Shown here piece after piece: positions 52,589 to 61,542 of a stretch of 64,000 nucleotides of DNA. The position numbers and the translations under genes were made by a program. This stretch comes from Ktedonobacter sp. SOSP1-85. GTDB taxonomy: Bacteria; Chloroflexota; Ktedonobacteria; Ktedonobacterales; Ktedonobacteraceae. Position 1 is the stretch's first letter, and every line of letters starts with the position of its first letter. The stretch lies in assembly GCF_016587415.1 (NCBI RefSeq), contig NZ_BNJI01000002.1, positions 1 through 64,000 of the forward strand, in the 5' to 3' direction. The notes under the pieces were generated by a model. The model worked only from the letters and a program-made list of their open reading frames with translations, ran no database searches and was not told the origin of the DNA.

Positions 52589-52848
52589 TACTTCTATGCC
52601 TCTATTCATTACTTCATGATTGTAACGATAGATAGGATCTCTCGGTCTTTCTCCCATACGCATTAAGTGAAGAGTTTTCGATTGTGTCGGAAAGCCTTTT
52701 GAGCGCCATGTGGCAGCCCTGCCGTTCATGCATGAGCGCAAGGAAAATGCTTGTAAATCTCCATTCTGGGACGCAACCGCACAATCTACCTTTGGTACCT
52801 ACTGAACGGCTGCGACCTGGAGCAGTAGCCGCGTACGCTAGTAGCAGG

Positions 52849-54042
52849 TTACTTACGCTGATTAAACTCCACTATGGCATCGGCAGCGGCGTGGTAGCCA
52901 CCGCCCTCGCGCAGAGCGCGCTGCATGCGCTTGGTGTTGACACGGAAGCTAGAGTCGCTGGCGATGCGATTCACTGTTTGCTTGAGAACATCAGCATGCA
53001 GTTCGCCTGTGTCCAGCGAAAGGCCCAGGCCCAGCGCCTCGACGCGGCGCGCGGTGATCGCCTCCTCGGAGGTCTGAGGTACTACGATAAGCGGCACACC
53101 ATAATACAGCGACTCCATGATGCTACCCAGCTCGCCATGCGTAATAAAGATGTCGGTATACTGCAAGACCTCCAACTGCGGCACAAAGGGATAGACCATA
53201 AAGTTGCCGGGAATCTCTTTCAGTTGTGCGCGGTTGATGCGCTGGCCAATGGCCTGCACGACCTGCCATGCGCTCCCACCAAAGGCCTCAAAACAGGTGT
53301 TGAAAAAGTCAACGCGGTTATTAAAGACTGTTCCCAGGGAAATATAGAGCGCAGGCTGGCTATTGATGCGCTCCAGGGGAAACTCCGAGGTCGTGAGCCG
53401 CGAGACAATGGAGGGTCCGACAAAGCGAAAGCGCTCATCGAAGGTCTCGCCCGCTGGCTGGAAGGCCTTGGGAATAGAAATAACGTTTAGCGCTTCCGCT
53501 TGGGCATACAACTCCTGTAAGGGAAACCCATTCACGCTATAGACGCGGCAGAGCGCCTCAAAATCCTTGTTCGCCTGCTCGAAAGGGTGGGGATGAATCG
53601 ATTCCGCGGCCCCCTCCCACAGCTCGCTCGCGAACTGAAAATGTTCGTTGAAGACATAGCCAGGCCGGAACTGGATCGCTGGTACACCCAGCATTTGAGC
53701 CAGCACATAGCCCCAGAGGCTGGCCGGGTCATAAATCACGCAGTCCGGCTTCTCCATACGCACTACATCGCGCAGTTGCGAGAGGACATAGCGGCTCTCC
53801 TCCACTAAACGCGCGGGCGTGCTTGAGGAATAGGGGCCCCTCGGCGCGCTCGGCGAGCTGAAGCCAAACATCGTCGATCTATAGGGCTGTAAGCGCGCGC
53901 CGGTAGCCTCCACCGCGCGCCGGAAATCCTCGGTTAAGCAGTACACCACCTGCTCTCCCCGCACAACTAGCTCCTGCACCACCGCCAGCGTGGGATTGAC
54001 CTGTCCATAGCGTGGCACGTTACAAAAAAGAAACTTAGCCAT
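52849..54042 (-). CDS. MGT-type (GT1) glycosyltransferase
   Basis: The ATG at 54042 follows AAGGA. The 397-residue GT-B enzyme starts MAKFLFCNVPRYGQVNPTLAVV (acceptor domain) and has YISLGTVFNN, FVPQLEVLQYTDIFITHGELGSIMESLYYGVPLIVVPQ (the donor-binding signature with His). These macrolide-glycosyltransferase-like enzymes transfer a sugar from UDP-sugars to small molecules, often to inactivate antibiotics. It is 73 nt after the PPOX-type gene in the same direction. Confidence 0.88.
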   Translation of the reverse strand: MAKFLFCNVPRYGQVNPTLAVVQELVVRGEQVVYCLTEDFRRAVEATGARLQPYRSTMFGFSSPSAPRGPYSSSTPARLVEESRYVLSQLRDVVRMEKPDCVIYDPASLWGYVLAQMLGVPAIQFRPGYVFNEHFQFASELWEGAAESIHPHPFEQANKDFEALCRVYSVNGFPLQELYAQAEALNVISIPKAFQPAGETFDERFRFVGPSIVSRLTTSEFPLERINSQPALYISLGTVFNNRVDFFNTCFEAFGGSAWQVVQAIGQRINRAQLKEIPGNFMVYPFVPQLEVLQYTDIFITHGELGSIMESLYYGVPLIVVPQTSEEAITARRVEALGLGLSLDTGELHADVLKQTVNRIASDSSFRVNTKRMQRALREGGGYHAAADAIVEFNQRK

Positions 54043-54115
54043 ATATCCTTGCTCACCCTTTTCCAAATTTTTTGTTTATTGCGCACAGATACCCGGCGCA
54101 CCTGTTTCAACGAGG

Positions 54116-54526
54116 CTATGAAGAGACCTTCCGGCTGTTGGGATAATAGGGATGAGTATCGATGCCCCACGAGATAATATGTGTGGGCGTGATACGAATA
54201 AACTCGGCATCCACATTCTCATTCTGCAAGATCTCTTTTCCACCTTGCTGGATGGCTTCAGCACGCCCACGGATCTCTATGCCACGTGGCTGCCAGGGCG
54301 GCAAGACATCATCGATAACAAAGGCTGCGCGCCCTTGACGGCCCGCGTCGCGGAACTTCTTGCTCTTACCCATATTGTAACCACCCACGTCGATGGTATC
54401 CAACTCGCTATTATAGCGGAAGCCTACTGGCACCACGTGCGGATTACCCTTGGCATCCACCGTCGCCAGCCGCCCCAGCTTCTGCTCCTGCATATATGTG
54501 ATCTCAGTCTCAGTGAAATGGCTCAT
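54116..54526 (-). CDS. PPOX-class (F420/FMN-binding split barrel) oxidoreductase
   Basis: The 136-residue protein has the pyridoxamine-oxidase-like split-barrel pattern: MSHFTETEITYMQEQKLGRLATVDAKGNPHVVPVGFRYN, then GGYNMGKSKKFRD and GIEIRGRAEAI. This matches 'PPOX class F420-dependent' proteins of actinobacteria and Chloroflexota; the cofactor (F420 or FMN) is uncertain. It precedes the glycosyltransferase gene and may share its transcript. TATGAGCCATTTCAC-type start with GGAGGCGCGAGCT upstream supports the ATG at 54526. Confidence 0.85.
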   Translation of the reverse strand: MSHFTETEITYMQEQKLGRLATVDAKGNPHVVPVGFRYNSELDTIDVGGYNMGKSKKFRDAGRQGRAAFVIDDVLPPWQPRGIEIRGRAEAIQQGGKEILQNENVDAEFIRITPTHIISWGIDTHPYYPNSRKVSS

Positions 54527-54610
54527 AGCTCGCGCCTCCTTATTAATTATATCAAGGATTTTCGTGCGTGCTCAATCATAACTTCAGCTTCTAAGAAATG
54601 ATGTCAAAGA

Positions 54611-54639
54611 TTGACATGTACTGGCATTTATAGTACAAT
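54611..54639 (+). promoter_or_regulatory. Consensus promoter of the third tnpB
   Basis: TTGACA (54611-54616), 17 bp, TACAAT (54634-54639). The predicted start at about 54646 leaves fewer than 10 nt before the GTG at 54654. Identical hexamers and spacing occur at 15630-15658. Confidence 0.7.
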
Positions 54640-54653
54640 ACAGTAAAATAAAT

Positions 54654-55901
54654 GTGAAAGAGGTGCTAGAGGTGCAACTCGTCGAGCGGCATATCATCTG
54701 CAAAGGTGATTCTCGGTATACTGCCATAGATGCAGCCTCCTTCGCATCCAAAAACCTCTATAACCTCGCGAACTATCACATGCGCCAATCCTTCATCCAT
54801 ATGGGAAAGTACCTGAGCTCTGCCGATGTCTATCATCTGGTGAAGGACACTGATGCTTACAAAGCCTTACCGCGTAAAGTGAGCAATGATGTCCTTCGAC
54901 TTCTTGAAAAGAACTGGAAGGCATTTCGTAAAGGGCTTGCAGCATGGTTTGAAGACCCCTCCAAGTTTGAAGATCGTCCCAAGGTGCCTAAATACAAAGA
55001 CAAGCAAAAAGGGCGGAATATCCTCATATACGATATCCAAGCCATCTCGAAAAAAGCCCTCAAGAAGCGAGGAATGATTGCTCCATCCCTCCTAGGAATC
55101 GAGATACCTACGAAGCAGACTCACATCAAACAAGCCCGTATCATCCCTCGCAGCGGGTTCTATGTGGTAGAAGTGGTCTATGAGCAAGAACCCAAACAGG
55201 CAGCAGGAGATCCCTTGCTCGTCGCTGGTATCGACATTGGATTGAACAACTTAGCAACGCTAACATCAAACAAAGCAGGCTTTACGCCTTGGCTGGTTAA
55301 CGGGCGTCCGCTTAAGCACATCAACCAATGGTATAACAAAGAACGTGCAAGGTTGCAGAGCCATCTCAGTAAGCACAAGCGTCATACCTCCGCTCGTTTA
55401 GAACGCCTTACCAATAAGCGCACACGCAAAATTGATCATTACTTGCACACCCACAGCCATCGCATCATCGAGCATCTGAGGGAGGAAGGCATAGGAACAG
55501 TGGTGATCGGGAAGAACGACGGCTGGAAGCAAGAAATCAACATAGGGAATCGCAACAATCAACAGTTTGTGCAAATTCCCTTTGCTCGCTTCATTGAGAT
55601 GCTCACCTACAAAGCCGAGCTGGTCGGGATACGCATCGTTCTGCAAGAGGAAAGCTACACCAGCAAATGCAGCTTTCTTGATCTTGAGCCAATTTGCCAT
55701 CATGAGCACTACCTGGGCAAACGCATCAAACGTGGCTTGTTTCGTACCAGTACTGGCAGGCGTATCAATGCCGATGTCAACGGCAGTTTGAACATTATTC
55801 GAAAAGCAATCCCTGAATCCTTCGAGCAAGGGATCGAGGGCGTGGCAGTCCGTCCAGTGGGACCCCCACATACTGAGCAATGCTTGTCATTGTTTAGATG
55901 A
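54654..55901 (+). CDS. tnpB: TnpB-family protein with non-canonical RuvC-II and lost zinc ribbon
   Basis: The 415-residue protein has RuvC-I in AGIDIGLNNLATL and RuvC-III in INADVNGSLNIIRKA. At RuvC-II the usual xxEDL is replaced by VVIGKNDGWKQEINIG; a glutamate is present seven residues later, as in a known TnpB subgroup. The zinc-ribbon CxxC pairs are missing (SKCSFLDL, ICHHEHY). It may still cut DNA or may be a DNA-binding derivative. There is no tnpA. The start is uncertain between the GTGs at 54654 and 54672. The element's ends could not be placed. Confidence 0.85.
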   Translation: MKEVLEVQLVERHIICKGDSRYTAIDAASFASKNLYNLANYHMRQSFIHMGKYLSSADVYHLVKDTDAYKALPRKVSNDVLRLLEKNWKAFRKGLAAWFEDPSKFEDRPKVPKYKDKQKGRNILIYDIQAISKKALKKRGMIAPSLLGIEIPTKQTHIKQARIIPRSGFYVVEVVYEQEPKQAAGDPLLVAGIDIGLNNLATLTSNKAGFTPWLVNGRPLKHINQWYNKERARLQSHLSKHKRHTSARLERLTNKRTRKIDHYLHTHSHRIIEHLREEGIGTVVIGKNDGWKQEINIGNRNNQQFVQIPFARFIEMLTYKAELVGIRIVLQEESYTSKCSFLDLEPICHHEHYLGKRIKRGLFRTSTGRRINADVNGSLNIIRKAIPESFEQGIEGVAVRPVGPPHTEQCLSLFR

Positions 55902-56065
55902 ACTGTAAGACACAATAGCAACTCTTCCCCAGTCGCCTGGCTTCTTTATGAATATACGCCTGTAGACCGGGTATATATGCTACAAGCATATACATCTTCT
56001 TCCCCATATGGCCTGTCTTTGCTATGCTTTGCATAGAGACATAGAAATGAAAGAGGAGTGAACAT

Positions 56066-56824
56066 ATGAAGATAGCGGCCCTCTATGATATTCATGGAAA
56101 CCTGCCCGCTCTAGAGGCGGTCCTCAATGAGCTTGAGGAGATAGAGCCCGACCTGGTGGTGCTGGGCGGCGATATTGTTTCGGGTCCCTTCCCGCGTCAG
56201 ACGCTGGAACGCCTGCAACAGCTCGATCTGCGCATGCGCGCCATTCGTGGTAATGGAGACCGCGAGGCCGTCCTGGCCTTCGACGGCCTTCCCCTGCCCT
56301 CACACATGTCAGAAGAGGCTCAGGCGGCAACCAACTGGGTTGGGCGACAACTGGAGCAGATTCAGCGCGATTACCTGGCCAGCCTACCCGAGAGCCTGAC
56401 CCTCCCTCTCGAAGAACAGGGCGAAATTTTCTTCTGCCATGCCACGCCCCACAACGACGAGGATATGTTCACTCCCCTGACGCCCCAGGAGCGTCTCGAC
56501 ACGCTCTTCGCCAATACCGCTCACCCCATCGTCATTTGCGGCCATACCCACATACAATTCGAGCGCCAGACAGGCAACACGCGCATCATTAATGCAGGTA
56601 GTGTGGGCATGCCCTACGCCGAGCGCCCAGGCGCATACTGGCTGCTTCTCACCCCCGAAGGCCACGAGTTCCGCCGGACAGAATACGACCTGGAGGCCGC
56701 CGCCCAACTAGTACGCGAGAGCGGCTATCCCCAGGCCCAGGACTTCGCCAACGAAAACATTCTCAAAATACCCACAGCTACAGAAGCAGCCGAATTCTTT
56801 GAGCAACTGGCTACAAATCGCTAG
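56066..56824 (+). CDS. Calcineurin-like metallophosphoesterase
   Basis: The 252-residue protein has the phosphoesterase blocks YDIHGNLPAL (DxH), VVLGGDIVSGP (GD), IRGNGDRE (GN(x)D), FFCHATPHNDED and VICGHTHIQFER (GHTH), with NAGSVGMPYAERPGAYW near the end. It resembles YfcE/MJ0936-type phosphodiesterases with two metals. The ATG at 56066 follows GAGGAG. The substrate is unknown. A palindromic mini-element starts 11 nt after its stop. Confidence 0.9.
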   Translation: MKIAALYDIHGNLPALEAVLNELEEIEPDLVVLGGDIVSGPFPRQTLERLQQLDLRMRAIRGNGDREAVLAFDGLPLPSHMSEEAQAATNWVGRQLEQIQRDYLASLPESLTLPLEEQGEIFFCHATPHNDEDMFTPLTPQERLDTLFANTAHPIVICGHTHIQFERQTGNTRIINAGSVGMPYAERPGAYWLLLTPEGHEFRRTEYDLEAAAQLVRESGYPQAQDFANENILKIPTATEAAEFFEQLATNR

Positions 56825-56834
56825 AGTTCCTGAC

Positions 56835-57003
56835 CGACGCTGCTAAATGGTGAATTCACAACATCTGTAGGGTCCATGCTGGCATGGACTGCCGAGGCCC
56901 GCAGGCCGATATCCCGCCGTTGCGGAGGTCGCTTCGCTCGCAGTCCATGCCAGCATGGACCCTACATCTACAAATTACATAAATCTACCATTTAGCAGCG
57001 TCG
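56835..57003. repeat. Palindromic mini-element with CGACGCTRCTAAA ends, copy B
   Basis: The 169-bp unit starts CGACGCTGCTAAATGG and ends with its complement at 56987-57003. A second perfect pair (about 56868-56892 and 56940-56964, TAGGGTCCATGCTGGCATGG) lies inside. A GC-rich 45-nt core is between the arms. The ends match the element at 11991-12073. It occupies the space between the convergent phosphoesterase and SDR genes. Confidence 0.78.
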
Positions 57004-57016
57004 TCCCACACGCAGC

Positions 57017-57766
57017 TTAGCGTTCCTGCTCGGTTGGACGGATCAGGATCTCATTGACGTTGACGCGCTCTGGTTGGGTCACCACGTAGACGATGGCGTT
57101 GGCAATGTCTTCGCTCTCCAAGGGGGTGATGCCTTGCAACCATTCGGCCTGCTTTTTCTTAGCCTCTTCATCGGTAATATGCTCGGTCAACTCGGTCGCG
57201 ACCGCGCCAGGCTCGATGACGGAGACGCGAATATGGTCTTTATAGACTTCCTGCCGTAGCGCCTCTGAAAGCGCCACAACGCCCCACTTGGTGACATTAT
57301 AGACGCCGCTCCCCGCACGCGCCGTACGGCCCGCCACCGAAGAGATATTGATAATATGCCCGCTCTTCTGCTCCTTCATGATTGGTAGCACACTATGCGT
57401 CGTGTAGAGCAAACCCATAATATTGACATCTACCATGCGCCGCCAGTCCTCGGTATTCGCACCATCGATCATGCCCAGCAGCATCAGGCCAGCGTTATTG
57501 ACCAGGATATCGATGCGCCCCAGTTTCCCCTTCACATGGTTGACCACGTTCTGCACCTGTTTCTCGTCGGCCACATCCGCCACCACGGGCACCGCCGTGC
57601 CATCCTGCTCATGAATGCGCTTGACCAGCTCCTGCAAACGGTCGGCCCGACGCGCCACTACCGCTACCTGCGCCCCCTCAGCCGCCAGTGCCAGCGCCGT
57701 CGCCTCTCCAATTCCAGACGATGCGCCCGTAATCAACGCAACCTTACCCTCTAAGCGCTTTGCCAT
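57017..57766 (-). CDS. SDR oxidoreductase (classical)
   Basis: The 249-residue enzyme has TGASSGIGEA (14-23), NNAG at about 91, the catalytic Ser in INISSVAG and Tyr/Lys in YNVTKWG. It closely follows the YdfG/serine-dehydrogenase-like SDR pattern (VALSEALRQEV, IEPGAVATEL, IVYVVTQPERVNVNEILIRPT). It oxidises or reduces a hydroxy-acid or ketone with NADP. It stands alone, in contrast to the SDR at 23469, which lacks the Tyr. Confidence 0.9.
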   Translation of the reverse strand: MAKRLEGKVALITGASSGIGEATALALAAEGAQVAVVARRADRLQELVKRIHEQDGTAVPVVADVADEKQVQNVVNHVKGKLGRIDILVNNAGLMLLGMIDGANTEDWRRMVDVNIMGLLYTTHSVLPIMKEQKSGHIINISSVAGRTARAGSGVYNVTKWGVVALSEALRQEVYKDHIRVSVIEPGAVATELTEHITDEEAKKKQAEWLQGITPLESEDIANAIVYVVTQPERVNVNEILIRPTEQER

Positions 57767-57964
57767 CTCTCTTGTTCCCCTTCGCTAACATTAATTCAGG
57801 CAGAAAATATGGTTGCGCCGTAGCACGCAACCATGCATCCTTCAGCTATATCACGTATCATTCTTGGCGAAGGGAGACGTCTACCCTGGCTCTCTTCCAC
57901 AAAGAAACAGATATGAAAGCTTCATGGATTTTACATACGGCAGACATGGTCTGTTAATGGTATA

Positions 57965-58003
57965 CTGAAGATGCTTTTGTTGCACAACAACCTTAAACTT
58001 CAG
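57965..58003. promoter_or_regulatory. Nested dyad in a divergent promoter region
   Basis: TTGTTG-CA-CAACAA (57977-57990) is a perfect dyad nested within CTGAAG (57965-57970) and CTTCAG (57998-58003). It lies 88 nt before the gene at 58079. It looks like an operator or a small hairpin. The rest of the 57767-58078 intergenic region shows nothing clear. Confidence 0.4.
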
Positions 58004-58078
58004 ATATAGATTTATACATGAAATACAAACTAAGCTTCTATTTGTGACGAGAAGCGCTAAAATAATGGAGATAACACT

Positions 58079-58534
58079 ATGGGCCTCATAAGCGATGCCT
58101 TTATTGCGACTAAAACTGAGCTAGAAGAGACACAATTCATGAGTCAGGGCAATCCGGGCCAGTTCTTTCCAACCATACAGGGCAAGAATATCGACCCTCT
58201 CATGCTGGCTCAGTTGGAACTCATCGTGACGAATCTGGAAAAGAATAGCCTACCAGCTATCTTGTCCAGCCTTGATGAGCGCATGCTCGGCGAGGCCGAA
58301 TCCACCGAGCAATGGATCTACCAGTTCCCCGATCCCCTGGTTGACAGATTAGCTACGCTACAAGACACTGAGATCAGCCGCTATGGAGCGCAGTGGGGAG
58401 CGACCAAGGAATGGCAAAGCAAGAAAGGCCTGCCCCCTACCGAGGCGGCCACACAATTTCTCCAACTGCTCTGCCAGCTCGCCGTCCGCGCCCACGCCGA
58501 GACAAAAAACATGTATATGTGGATCAGCCTCTGA
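58079..58534 (+). CDS. Hypothetical protein, 151 residues
   Basis: The soluble alpha-helical protein opens MGLISDAFIATKTELEE and contains a clear Glu/Gln-rich helical pattern (PLMLAQLELIVTNLEKNSLPAILSSLDERML). It has no signal or membrane segment. I do not recognise a family. A GGAG sits about 12 nt before the ATG. The HAD phosphatase gene follows 160 nt later on the same strand. Confidence 0.6.
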   Translation: MGLISDAFIATKTELEETQFMSQGNPGQFFPTIQGKNIDPLMLAQLELIVTNLEKNSLPAILSSLDERMLGEAESTEQWIYQFPDPLVDRLATLQDTEISRYGAQWGATKEWQSKKGLPPTEAATQFLQLLCQLAVRAHAETKNMYMWISL

Positions 58535-58694
58535 TATGCGCATTGACATTACACACATACACTCAACCACATCCATTCCGCTCATTGATTTCGCCACTGC
58601 TTACGGCACTGGGCGTATTAGCCATCTCCAAATAAATTTCTTGTGTTATGATAAAGCTAATCAATATGCAAGAAAGCGAACTACAAAAAGACTT

Positions 58695-59375
58695 ATGCTA
58701 ACCTATGATACTTTGCTCTTCGATCTCGATGGCACGCTGACCGATCCCAAGCCAGGCATTACGAAGTCCGTGCAATACGCCCTGGCACACTTTAACATAG
58801 ATGTTCCTGATCTTGATATACTCGCCCCCTTTATTGGCCCGCCCCTGGCCGAGTCTTTCCACCATTACTATGGCTTTACGTCGGAGCAGGCCCAACAGGC
58901 CATTGCTTACTACCGCGAGTATTTCGCTGAAACTGGACTATACGAAAACTCGGTCTACCCCGGCATTCATGCTCTGCTCGCCGATCTGCGTGTCAGCCAT
59001 AAGCGCTTGCTGGTCGCGACCTCCAAGCCTACGGTTTTCGCCGAGCGCATTCTGGCCCATTTCGATCTAGCACACTATTTTGAGCTTATCGCAGGCAGCG
59101 AACTGGATGGCACGCGCATTGCCAAGGCCGAGGTCATTGCTTACGCTCTAGCATCGCTTCCAGCTCCAGCTTACCAGAATGCGATCATGATTGGTGACCG
59201 CAAACACGACATCATCGGCGCCCAGAAAAATGGCCTTCCCTCCATCGCCGTCACCTATGGCTATGGCTCCTACGAGGAACTCCAGGACCAGCAACCTACA
59301 CACCTGGTAGACAGCGTAAGCAACCTTGCCACATTGCTTGGGCACGAAATGAAAGCGGAGAGTTCCTCCGTTTAG
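58695..59375 (+). CDS. HAD-superfamily phosphatase (phosphoglycolate-phosphatase-like)
   Basis: The ATG at 58695 is chosen because HAD motif I (LLFDLDGTLTDP) begins seven residues later; the long upstream frame is not coding-like. The 226-residue protein has motif II VATSKPT and motif III/IV GDRKHDIIGAQKNGLPSIAVTYGYG, with a helical cap (type C1) between. It dephosphorylates a small metabolite, such as phosphoglycolate or a nucleotide. It is close to the phosphate-starvation box of the next gene but not obviously part of that unit. Confidence 0.9.
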   Translation: MLTYDTLLFDLDGTLTDPKPGITKSVQYALAHFNIDVPDLDILAPFIGPPLAESFHHYYGFTSEQAQQAIAYYREYFAETGLYENSVYPGIHALLADLRVSHKRLLVATSKPTVFAERILAHFDLAHYFELIAGSELDGTRIAKAEVIAYALASLPAPAYQNAIMIGDRKHDIIGAQKNGLPSIAVTYGYGSYEELQDQQPTHLVDSVSNLATLLGHEMKAESSSV

Positions 59376-59525
59376 CCGCCATTCCACATTTGATAAGAGA
59401 TGCCAGCCAGGTTATAAATTTGGCTGGCACTATACTATTTCGCTCCCAATCCACCGCACACCTATAGTATTTAAAATTTTTCCCTCTTTTCTGCTTGCGC
59501 CTCCGGACAGAAGGTGTTATAGTAT

Positions 59526-59564
59526 TTAACATTCTCTTAACAATCCATTAATATTCTCTTAACA
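59526..59564 (+). promoter_or_regulatory. Pho box: four TTAACA-type hexamers at exact 11-bp spacing
   Basis: TTAACA (59526-59531), TTAACA (59537-59542), TTAATA (59548-59553) and TTAACA (59559-59564) repeat every 11 bp. This is the arrangement bound by PhoP-type response regulators in Gram-positive bacteria. It lies about 150 nt before the Na/phosphate cotransporter, so phosphate-starvation control is strongly suggested. Confidence 0.8.
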
Positions 59565-59713
59565 TTAAAGGTTTGATTTTCACGCCCAAGCTGCCGGTTG
59601 CCGGGTTATACACAAAGTCGGAATCTCTCGATTGAGAGCTACCAGCGAGAAAGGAAACCCACTAGCAGAAGAGGTAGAGGCATTTCCCGACAAGGATGAG
59701 AGGAGGCCCCTTT

Positions 59714-61339
59714 ATGCATTTGCCAACATCGCCCACCACAGTGGTGAGTTTTCTAATTGCAGGCGTCCTGCTGCTCCTCTATGGAGTACAGCAAATTTCT
59801 GATATCTTTCAGAAGACAATGAGCGCCCGTTTGCGTAGCGCCCTGGCGACATTGTCACGTCGCCCCTGGATGGCGCTACTGCTCGGACTGATCACCACTG
59901 CGATTACACAGAGTTCTAGCGCCACATCCAGCCTGCTTGTTGGTCTCGTCAATACGCAATTTATTACCCTGACGACGGCTTTTTTTATGTTGCTGGGAGC
60001 CAACATTGGCTCTACCCTGGTTGTCCAGTTGCTAGCCTTACATATTACGGATCACGCCCTGGAAATCCTGGGCCTGGGCACCGCCATAGCATTCTTCACC
60101 CGCCGTTCTAAGCTACATCCGCTTGGGAAGGCTTTTTTTGCCTTTGGCTTGATCACGGTTGGATTAGCGGCACTCGAAGCTGGGAGCCGTCCCGTCGCGG
60201 CCAGTCCTCTCACGGCAGATGTGCTACAAGCTATGGTCAACGCTCCTATTGTTCTGGCTCTTATTGGCGCCATCCTCTCAATCGCCTTTACCTCAAGCGC
60301 AGCCTCTATCGGCCTGGTCATCGTTCTGGCAGGCAATGGAGCGCTACCGCCTATCGCAGCCCTGGCAATCATGCTGGGTACAAACGTTGGCAATACCTTT
60401 ACAGCACTTTTATCTGCCCTGAGTGGCTCATCACGCGTCGGGCGTCGCCTGGCCTACCTGCATACCGGGACCAAACTCATAGGTGTGACCGTGGCGTTCC
60501 TCCTGCTTCAGCCGCTAGCTCAGTTACTCTCCCATCTGGGGAATGGTGGGACGCAGGTCGCAATCGCGCATATGGGGCTGAATATCGCCCTGGCACTGGT
60601 CTTCGCTCCCCTGGCAACACCACTGGTACGCCTGGTAACGGCCCTGGTACCCGATCAGGAGAGTCAGAGCGTAGATGGACCACGCCATCTTGATCCAGAA
60701 GCCCTGGCAACACCAGCCGTTGCCCTCGGCCAGGCTATGCGCGAGATTGTGCGCATGACTGACCTGGTCACAGTTATGCTTAAACGTGGTATTCTGGCCT
60801 TTGATGAAGAAAGTGATAACGTTCCCAGGCATATCGACCAGCTTGATGACCAGCTCGATGATTTAGAAGAAGCTGTGAAAAGCTACCTGACCCGGCTTGA
60901 TGAAGAACAGATGACAGAGCAACAGTCGCGGCGTGAACTAGCTCTACTATATATTGTAACAGATCTAGAGGCGATTGGCGATATTATTGATAAACAGATC
61001 GTCCGGCTCGCACAACGCAAACAGCATGAACAGGTCGTCTTCTCAGAGGAGGGCTGGCAGGATCTTATTACCTATTATCAGGAAGTGCAGCTCGCGGTAC
61101 AGCAGGTGCTGGCAGCGCTGGCGTCGCAAGATCCAACCCTTGCCACGGAATGCCTCACTCGCAAAGCAATTCTCGCCCAAACCAAGCGCACACTCCACCT
61201 GCGTCATGTACGCCGCCTGCAACAGAGGGTCGCGCCTAGCCTCTCTTCCAGCGCCATTCACCTCGACCTGCTCAACGCCATGAGCCGCGTGCTATCCCAC
61301 GCCTTTAATATCGCGACCATCGTTCAAGGCGAGATGTAG
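59714..61339 (+). CDS. Na+/phosphate cotransporter with C-terminal PhoU-like domain
   Basis: The ATG at 59714 follows AGAGGAGG; the ATG at 59696 lacks a site. The 541-residue protein has two inverted repeats with the NptA/PiT-II signatures QSSSATSSLLVGLV and GANIGST, then TSSAASIGLVIVLAG and GTNVGNTFTALLSALSG. The last ~200 residues are a cytoplasmic four-helix PhoU-like domain (ELALLYIVTDLEAIGDIIDK). It imports phosphate with sodium across the membrane. A Pho box lies upstream, so it is likely a low-phosphate uptake system. Confidence 0.92.
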   Translation: MHLPTSPTTVVSFLIAGVLLLLYGVQQISDIFQKTMSARLRSALATLSRRPWMALLLGLITTAITQSSSATSSLLVGLVNTQFITLTTAFFMLLGANIGSTLVVQLLALHITDHALEILGLGTAIAFFTRRSKLHPLGKAFFAFGLITVGLAALEAGSRPVAASPLTADVLQAMVNAPIVLALIGAILSIAFTSSAASIGLVIVLAGNGALPPIAALAIMLGTNVGNTFTALLSALSGSSRVGRRLAYLHTGTKLIGVTVAFLLLQPLAQLLSHLGNGGTQVAIAHMGLNIALALVFAPLATPLVRLVTALVPDQESQSVDGPRHLDPEALATPAVALGQAMREIVRMTDLVTVMLKRGILAFDEESDNVPRHIDQLDDQLDDLEEAVKSYLTRLDEEQMTEQQSRRELALLYIVTDLEAIGDIIDKQIVRLAQRKQHEQVVFSEEGWQDLITYYQEVQLAVQQVLAALASQDPTLATECLTRKAILAQTKRTLHLRHVRRLQQRVAPSLSSSAIHLDLLNAMSRVLSHAFNIATIVQGEM

Positions 61340-61542
61340 AGCAGCATCCCAGATCCTCACTTTTATTTCGCGCCACATAGCCGGAGAATGCTTATTGCAC
61401 TCTCCGACTTTCTCATCTTGAATAGAGCACAGCATAGATATATGCCATAATACAGTGTGAGTTCGGTGAAGATAGAGCATTAGCGTGCTCCGACAAACCA
61501 CTATTGCAGAATGCGATGGTGCATCTCTTCAGGGAGGGCGAG

